The notes under the pieces: generated by a model
What the model saw: the letters and a program-made list of their open reading frames with translations, nothing else
What the model was told of the DNA's origin: nothing
Database searches by the model: none
In this document: positions 35,476 through 40,245 of the stretch, piece after piece
How the letters are laid out: every line of letters begins with the position of its first letter
How positions within the stretch are numbered: position 1 is the stretch's first letter
DNA from: an uncultured Bacteroidota bacterium
GTDB lineage: Bacteria > Bacteroidota > Rhodothermia > Rhodothermales > UBA10348
Assembly (NCBI GenBank): GCA_937877085.1
Contig: CALEEY010000146.1
Span: 1 to 40,245, forward strand
Length of the DNA: 40,245 bases
Direction: 5' to 3'
Made by a program: the position numbers and the translations under genes

Positions 35476-35597
35476 TGTGGGTAACCTAAACACCCATCAT
35501 TTTTTAGCGTTGCCAGGAGCTTGCTTTCCGATTACCTTTCGTCGGAAGTCAAACAGATCCCCCAGCACGTAGGATGAAAAAATGTAGTTAATACCTC

Positions 35598-35632
35598 CAA
35601 AAAAGACTAAAAAGCCCTTTATTGATTAGTCT
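35598..35632 (-). terminator. Intrinsic terminator after comEC
   Basis: On the minus strand GACTAA and TTAGTC form a 6-bp stem with a 16-nt loop, followed by a T6 run, 16 bp past the comEC stop. Confidence 0.5.
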
Positions 35633-35647
35633 CGAAATGTTTTATTG

Positions 35648-37846
35648 TTATTTCCAGTTCCATTGTTTTGAAATATGTCCATCCAAACGAATCACTACCG
35701 CGCCCTCCGTTGATGTTTGCAAAACCGAGATTTGATGATTTTCTAAACGCTGTAAAACATCGATGTGGGGATGCCCAAAGGAGTTTTTACTTCCTGCTGA
35801 AATGACGCCAATGGTTGGTTTAACCGCTGTTAATAATTGGTTGGTAGAGCTCGACCTCGATCCGTGGTGGCCAATTTTGATAACTTGAGCGTTCAAAAGT
35901 TGGCTAAATAGATTGACTATTTCCATTTCTACTTCCTGTTCAGCATCACCCATCAAGAGCACTTTCGATTCACCATAGACCAGTAAAAGAACAATTGAAT
36001 CGTTGTTTTCAGCGCCAGGCAACCATGGGTTTAAAACGAAAAGTCTGATTTCTTTTCCCATCTTGATGGTGCCCCCGCTAAAAACAGATTGAATATGGGG
36101 ATCTAGGTGTTTTAGCCAGCCAGCTTGAAAAATGGATTGGGGCAACTCATCCGTTCGTAAGAGTTGGGTTTGACGAGCTTGATCGATGAAGGCGGGTAGA
36201 CCCCCAACGTGGTCCGAATGGCCATGAGTTAGTAAAAGGGAATATGATGGTGTTAGTGCGCGGGCCTGAAGGTGTTTGAAAACGGATTTTCCGCTCCACG
36301 AATTGGGCCCTAGATCAACCACAAAGGCGTTCCCGCTGGGGCTCTCTATGACTGCGGCGTCCCCTTGTCCTACATCTAAAAAGGTTATGGTGACCTCCTT
36401 TTTGGACTGAAAAGCGCCCTGCAAAGAAAAAAAAGCCATCAGCCCCAATAGCAACAGATGAACAACAGCATGCTTTTTGTAAACCCACATCAAAAAAACA
36501 AGGGAAGGCAGCCATATTTCGGCAGGAAATGTATAAAGAGGGCCAACCCAACTTGGAATCCAGCTGATGTTCGCCCCCATAGAACTGAATTTTATCAACA
36601 GGTTGAGCATTAATTCAGAAACGGTGGAAAAACTGGAAAACCCAAACGGAAGCATGATCGAAACAAGGACGACGGGCACCAAAAAAGAAAGTAAAAGAAC
36701 AGCGATAGGACTAAAGAGAAGCGCCCCCAAGGGTACAAATCCGAAGTAATAAGCCAAAAAAGGGGCCGTTCCTAGGGAGGCAGCGCAGGTTATTTTCATT
36801 GCCGAAACAATGGCCGAGCGAATAGGGTGTTTGGTTTTATGGCGCTGTTCGAGGCTAACCATCCATAAAATAAAGGTTACTGCCCCAAAGGAGAGTTGGA
36901 AGCCAGGAGCTAAAATGTCGTTCGGACGAACCAGCAGTATGAAGTAACCGGCTACGCCGGCTGGCCACAGTGGATGGCCCGACCCCCACCGACGGTGCGT
37001 GAAGCTGGAAATCAAGAAAACGGAAAGCATGATTGCCGATCTAACTACCGAAGCAGACAGCCCAACGAGTCCTACAAAAAGCCAAACACATAAGAAGCTG
37101 GTGCCAGCAAGGAGCTTACGCCGGATACGAGCAGACACCGGCACTCGAAGCACCAACACACGAAGGATAAAATGGACGAACCCAGCAATAATGCCTACGT
37201 GTAGGCCGGAAATGGCCAGTATGTGGCCTAAACCCGTCCGTTGAAAGTCGGTTTGGATAGGCCCACTAATTCCAGACCGATCACCCAGCAAGAGGGCGGC
37301 TATCAGGTATTTGTTTTCTTCTGAAAGGAAGCGGGTCTCCAGACGATTTAAAAACTCCTGTCGAATTTGAAACAGGACATGGGCCAGGCGGCGCGCATGC
37401 GCCTGGTGATTGATCGTGATGAGTTCCACCTCATCGATGGACCCGAGCCAGTTTTTGGAGCGATAATAGGCCTCTTCATCAAAATCATAGGGGTTTCGCC
37501 GCGCCCTTGGCGCGGCGAAACGACCCTTTAAAATGACTTGATCGCCCGGATGAATGGCTATTCTCGTCCCGGGAGAGCTGGTTGCCCCCCCAGGGTCGTT
37601 TTCTGTCCCCGGATAATCGAAGCGCAAGAGTACCCCATGTGGCCCACGAAGAACGGCCGATTTGTTGTAATCGACGCTTGTTATGGCCCCAGCAACCCAA
37701 ACGGAGCCCTTGTTCATTTCAATCCGAACCGCCTGGCGGCGAGATTCAACGGAATAAGACGTCGATACAGACGCTACACAAACGAAAACAAGAACCAACA
37801 CGTGCCAGAAATCCTGGTTGGGTGCCACCTGCTGCATGCCCGCCAT
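35648..37846 (-). CDS. comEC: ComEC/Rec2 family DNA uptake channel
   Basis: A 732-residue membrane protein. The N-terminal part holds a soluble OB-like (DUF4131) region with GDQVILKGRF and NPYDFDEEAYYRSKNW. The competence domain (about 190-450) includes LLGDRSGISGPIQTDFQRTG and GHILAISGLHVG, and about ten hydrophobic segments. The C-terminal metallo-beta-lactamase domain has LDVGQGDAAVI, THGHSDHVGGLP, LLMGDAE and KIGHHGSRSSS. It forms the inner-membrane channel for single-stranded DNA during natural transformation. The N-terminus seems to lack the extra helices some homologues have, so the true start is uncertain. A single gene cannot show that the cell is competent. Confidence 0.92.
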   Translation of the reverse strand: MAGMQQVAPNQDFWHVLVLVFVCVASVSTSYSVESRRQAVRIEMNKGSVWVAGAITSVDYNKSAVLRGPHGVLLRFDYPGTENDPGGATSSPGTRIAIHPGDQVILKGRFAAPRARRNPYDFDEEAYYRSKNWLGSIDEVELITINHQAHARRLAHVLFQIRQEFLNRLETRFLSEENKYLIAALLLGDRSGISGPIQTDFQRTGLGHILAISGLHVGIIAGFVHFILRVLVLRVPVSARIRRKLLAGTSFLCVWLFVGLVGLSASVVRSAIMLSVFLISSFTHRRWGSGHPLWPAGVAGYFILLVRPNDILAPGFQLSFGAVTFILWMVSLEQRHKTKHPIRSAIVSAMKITCAASLGTAPFLAYYFGFVPLGALLFSPIAVLLLSFLVPVVLVSIMLPFGFSSFSTVSELMLNLLIKFSSMGANISWIPSWVGPLYTFPAEIWLPSLVFLMWVYKKHAVVHLLLLGLMAFFSLQGAFQSKKEVTITFLDVGQGDAAVIESPSGNAFVVDLGPNSWSGKSVFKHLQARALTPSYSLLLTHGHSDHVGGLPAFIDQARQTQLLRTDELPQSIFQAGWLKHLDPHIQSVFSGGTIKMGKEIRLFVLNPWLPGAENNDSIVLLLVYGESKVLLMGDAEQEVEMEIVNLFSQLLNAQVIKIGHHGSRSSSTNQLLTAVKPTIGVISAGSKNSFGHPHIDVLQRLENHQISVLQTSTEGAVVIRLDGHISKQWNWK

Positions 37847-38013
37847 TAACCTTTATTCAAATGACCCGGGTACCCCCCTCCCGTAACCCGATCGTGTTAA
37901 AGCTCCGCTAATTAGCAGGGAGCCATTGAAAAAGAGTTGGTTATCGGGGTATCCTATGGATTCGATCATTCATTCCCCAAAGTGCTATCCGTTTTTTGAC
38001 ACGTTGTTAATCA

Positions 38014-38502
38014 ATGAGCAGTAGAAGAGAAGCTCGCGAGCGGGCCATGCAGGCTGTTTATGCGTTCACCTTAGGGGGGGACGAAGCGGAGCACGTAATT
38101 GCTTCCGTGATTGATTCTCAACTGGGAACCGACAAAGAAGCCAAGACCTTCGCGACGAAGTTGTTTTTGCGAACGTTGGACATTTCTGACGAAGCGGATG
38201 TCATTGTTGAGCGCTATACAGAAAACTGGGAGTTGTCCCGAATTGCGCTGATCGATAGAATCTTGTTAAGAATCGCCATTTGTGAGATGCTACACTTTGA
38301 CGATATTCCGCCCAAGGTAACTATCAATGAAGCGATCGAAGTAGCGAAGCGGTATAGCACCACCAAAAGTGGGCAGTTTATAAACGGAATTCTGGACGCC
38401 ATCCTGTTGGACTTTCAAAAAGAAGGCCGCCTGAAAAAAGTGGGACGCGGACTCGTAGGAATGGATACGATAACAAAACGAACGGAATCTACCGAAGAAT
38501 GA
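38014..38502 (+). CDS. nusB: Transcription antitermination factor NusB
   Basis: A 162-residue protein with the NusB pattern: SRREAREKA-like start (SSRREARERAMQAVYAF), LSRIALIDRILLRIAICEML and the C-terminal VTINEAIEVAKRYSTTKSGQFINGILD. NusB with NusE binds boxA in rRNA operons to prevent early termination. It is divergent from comEC with a 167-bp gap and is followed 25 bp later by the phosphatase gene, likely co-transcribed. Confidence 0.95.
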   Translation: MSSRREARERAMQAVYAFTLGGDEAEHVIASVIDSQLGTDKEAKTFATKLFLRTLDISDEADVIVERYTENWELSRIALIDRILLRIAICEMLHFDDIPPKVTINEAIEVAKRYSTTKSGQFINGILDAILLDFQKEGRLKKVGRGLVGMDTITKRTESTEE

Positions 38503-38527
38503 AAAATCATCAGAAAAGGAGTGCAGA

Positions 38528-39184
38528 ATGGGCCTGATAGCCATTGGTGATATTCATGGGTGCGCGTTGACCCTGGACGCATTGCTACTTGAATTAAATC
38601 CCACTCCAGAGGATCACCTGGTGTTTATTGGAGACTATGTGGACAGAGGGCCCGACTCCAAGGGTGTAATTGATCGGCTTATGATCCTGAAAGACGAGTT
38701 TCGGTGCACCTTTCTGCGCGGAAACCACGAGGATTTGATGCTCAATTTTCTGGACAAAGGCGAATACGATCTATGGGCTGTTAACGGTGGAATAGCTACC
38801 CAACAGAGCTACGGCGCCTTTGGAGAAGGCGCCACGATCCCCGAGGACCACGTAGCATTTGTTCGCTCTACGGATCGTTATTTAGATACGGAAGACTTTT
38901 TCTTTGTTCACGCGGGTATTCTCCCGGGCCGAACCATTGCCCAGAGCATTGCAGACGGCAATGAACAGGTGTTTTTATGGGAAAGAAGCCACCTTCAGGC
39001 GGATAAGTTGGCTTGGGAAAAGACCGTTGTGTGTGGCCACACTCCAACGACGCACCCCATGAACACCGAAAAATTGATAAACATCGATACGGGGTGTTGT
39101 TTTTACACGCATGCCCATCTCGGGCGGCTGACCGCGGTTCGCCTCCCCGAACGAGAGTTTGTGAGCATTCCCTTCGTCGGATAG
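38528..39184 (+). CDS. PPP-family serine/threonine protein phosphatase (calcineurin-like)
   Basis: A 218-residue metallophosphoesterase. The three PPP metal-binding signatures are present: GDIHG (residues 7-11), GDYVDRGPDS and RGNHE, plus VCGHTPT and INIDTGCCF near the C-terminus. It removes phosphate from proteins or could act like PrpA/ApaH relatives on other substrates. AAGGAG lies just before the start, one of the best Shine-Dalgarno sites in the window. Confidence 0.92.
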   Translation: MGLIAIGDIHGCALTLDALLLELNPTPEDHLVFIGDYVDRGPDSKGVIDRLMILKDEFRCTFLRGNHEDLMLNFLDKGEYDLWAVNGGIATQQSYGAFGEGATIPEDHVAFVRSTDRYLDTEDFFFVHAGILPGRTIAQSIADGNEQVFLWERSHLQADKLAWEKTVVCGHTPTTHPMNTEKLINIDTGCCFYTHAHLGRLTAVRLPEREFVSIPFVG

Positions 39185-39260
39185 GCTCCTGCGCCTCTCC
39201 TGGGTCGCTCGTATTAAGCGACGAACACACTGACCCGTTTCGATTGGCGTGGCCCCAGCC

Positions 39261-39851
39261 TTACCACGGAATCCACACGCCCATCCGTAGGCTAGGTGTC
39301 GCCCCACCAGCTTCGGCGAAGACGATGGCGGATTTCGAGGCTCTCGAAATGCGAATAATCGGATCGACCAACAACACAAAGCGTCGATTTCTATCCACTT
39401 TGGAATCCCTGGTAGAAAAAGACAACCCAGGCCCAGCCCGCAGCCCGATATCAATATCAAAGCCACGATACCCCGCATTTCCTATCAACCGCTCGATTCC
39501 GAAAACCCGAAAAGAGACCCCAATAAGCGCGGCGACCTTGATTTGGTCCTCGGTCGATCGAAACGCAGGTTCAATGTTTGACAGCAGGTGTAATTCCCTC
39601 GTATAAAGGGTTCGAGCAGACACGCTCCCCACATTGAGCCCCAGACCAGGAACGGCTGCCATGCCCAGTTGGATATACCCACCCATGGGCTCAGTACGCT
39701 GGGCCGAGGCCGTAGGTACACCGAGCGCTAAGCACAGAGAGAGCCCCCAGGTAAGCCCCAGGCCCAACACGGTCTTTAACCAGGTTTTCAGCCCGCCCGC
39801 CCTATCGACGGCCGTCGTTTTCAGGGAGTCTTTATCAAATAAAAGAAACAA
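39261..39851 (-). CDS. Hypothetical exported outer-membrane-like protein
   Basis: A 196-residue protein that I do not recognise. A hydrophobic export segment (TVLGLGLTWGLSLCLALGVPTASA) follows about 25 charged residues, suggesting that the real start may be internal. The mature part has alternating patterns (GYIQLGMAAVPGLGLNVG, GFDIDIGLRAGPGLSF) and ends in ...GVWIPW, with a terminal aromatic residue, as in small beta-barrel proteins. It is convergent with the phosphatase gene and divergent from ychF. Confidence 0.55.
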   Translation of the reverse strand: MFLLFDKDSLKTTAVDRAGGLKTWLKTVLGLGLTWGLSLCLALGVPTASAQRTEPMGGYIQLGMAAVPGLGLNVGSVSARTLYTRELHLLSNIEPAFRSTEDQIKVAALIGVSFRVFGIERLIGNAGYRGFDIDIGLRAGPGLSFSTRDSKVDRNRRFVLLVDPIIRISRASKSAIVFAEAGGATPSLRMGVWIPW

Positions 39852-39926
39852 AGCGGGTTCTTGAGCTTAGCGAGCGTTTTCGTGTTCCGGTAAAGAGCCG
39901 GGGCATCACCTTTTACGGTTTGGATC

Positions 39927-40245
39927 ATGGCCCTTCGATGTGGTATTGTCGGACTTCCCAATGTCGGAAAGTCTACCCTTTTCAACGCGCTGAGTCAAGC
40001 GGGCGCGGAATCTGCAAATTACCCGTTTTGCACGATAGAACCCAATGTGGGAATGGTATCTGTTCCGGATGACCGACTGGTTAGTCTTGGGCAGATTAAT
40101 AAATCGATTAAGATTGTCCCGACGGTAATCGAATTTGTGGATATTGCCGGCTTAGTTGCGGGCGCGTCGAAAGGAGAAGGCCTCGGAAACCAGTTTTTGG
40201 GCCACATTCGAGAAGTTGATGCCATCGTGCACGTGGTTCGGTGCT
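39927..40245 (+). CDS. ychF: Ribosome-binding ATPase YchF, N-terminal part, cut by the window end
   Basis: The visible 106 codons give [17 protein letters not shown] (G1/P-loop), [36 protein letters not shown] (switch II region) and [10 protein letters not shown], the Obg-like YchF/OLA1 signature. YchF prefers ATP, binds ribosomes and is linked to oxidative stress responses. The ORF track missed it because the reading frame leaves the window. Start ATG 39927. Confidence 0.96.
   Translation, partial: MALRCGIVGLPNVGKSTLFNALSQAGAESANYPFCTIEPNVGMVSVPDDRLVSLGQINKSIKIVPTVIEFVDIAGLVAGASKGEGLGNQFLGHIREVDAIVHVVRC

Larger units (their letters stand above)
35077..35597. other. AT-rich, repeat-rich noncoding region, possible replication origin
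   Basis: No ORF on either strand over about 520 bp between pgi and comEC. It contains a perfect DnaA box, a one-mismatch box (TTACCCACA, minus strand, 35476-35484), several partial boxes, three families of short repeats (separate entries), a pyrimidine tract and CTACTACTATGTTCTACTA, which on the minus strand gives TAG triplets like a DnaA-trio. These features fit an oriC, but dnaA is not in the window and gene directions give no clear support. A regulatory or RNA-coding role is possible instead. Confidence 0.35.
35220..35598. repeat. Pair of 12-bp direct repeats GTTAATACCTCC bracketing 355 bp
   Basis: The exact 12-mer GTTAATACCTCC occurs at 35220-35231 and again at 35587-35598. It brackets the section with the DnaA box and iteron-like repeats. 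It may be a target duplication, a recombination product or a functional site. No terminal inverted repeats or ORF are present between the copies. Confidence 0.6.

Noticed and set aside
35077-35597. RNase P RNA, SRP RNA or tmRNA in the long noncoding region
   Set aside because: None of the conserved core sequences of these RNAs could be recognised on either strand.

Overview
The window looks like chromosomal DNA of a heterotrophic bacterium from the Bacteroidota/Rhodothermota/Balneolota group. The evidence is a large secreted beta-propeller protein ending in a type IX secretion (T9SS) sorting domain, a big secreted M14 peptidase, weak or absent Shine-Dalgarno sequences before many genes, and roughly 50% GC by eye. 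No rRNA, tRNA, CRISPR array or transposase gene was seen. The taxonomy is inference.

Layout. (1) 1-4.7 kb: end of an SDR gene, an isoprenylcysteine-methyltransferase-like gene, a broken sensor kinase, and recJ. (2) 4.7-18.4 kb: a compact sulfur-oxidation locus. The plus strand carries two half-size YeeE/YedE transporters, a persulfide dioxygenase with two rhodanese domains, and two SulP transporters. The minus strand carries mobA, a fused iron-sulfur/NrfD membrane subunit, a Tat-less molybdopterin catalytic subunit (SoeA-like), a sulfide:quinone oxidoreductase and a TorD-type chaperone. The predicted flow is sulfide to persulfide (SQR), to sulfite (dioxygenase), to sulfate (Soe-like enzyme), with SulP proteins handling the anions. 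(3) 18.6-25.6 kb: NUDIX hydrolase, small membrane protein, M14 peptidase, BNR/T9SS protein. (4) 25.7-31.4 kb: a damaged cluster with three CBM2-like modules, a hybrid histidine kinase and a response-regulator/kinase. All carry nonsense or frameshift lesions, and the hybrid kinase is split by about 1.8 kb of unrelated DNA. (5) 31.5-33.7 kb: a GntR/UTRA regulator and moeA. (6) 33.7-40.2 kb: pgi, a repeat-rich noncoding region with a perfect DnaA box, comEC, nusB, a PPP-type phosphatase, a small outer-membrane-like protein and the start of ychF.

The most interesting signal is a 16-bp palindrome, consensus ACTTGTNATNACAAGT. It occurs upstream of the YeeE-dioxygenase-SulP operon, the sqr-torD operon and the soe operon, and twice upstream of the distant GntR/UTRA gene beside moeA. 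This suggests an autoregulated GntR-family regulator controlling an entire sulfide/sulfite oxidation regulon. The second signal is that every sensor-kinase gene in the window is broken while the other complete genes read through cleanly. The third is the foreign fragment inside the hybrid kinase, truncated at both ends.
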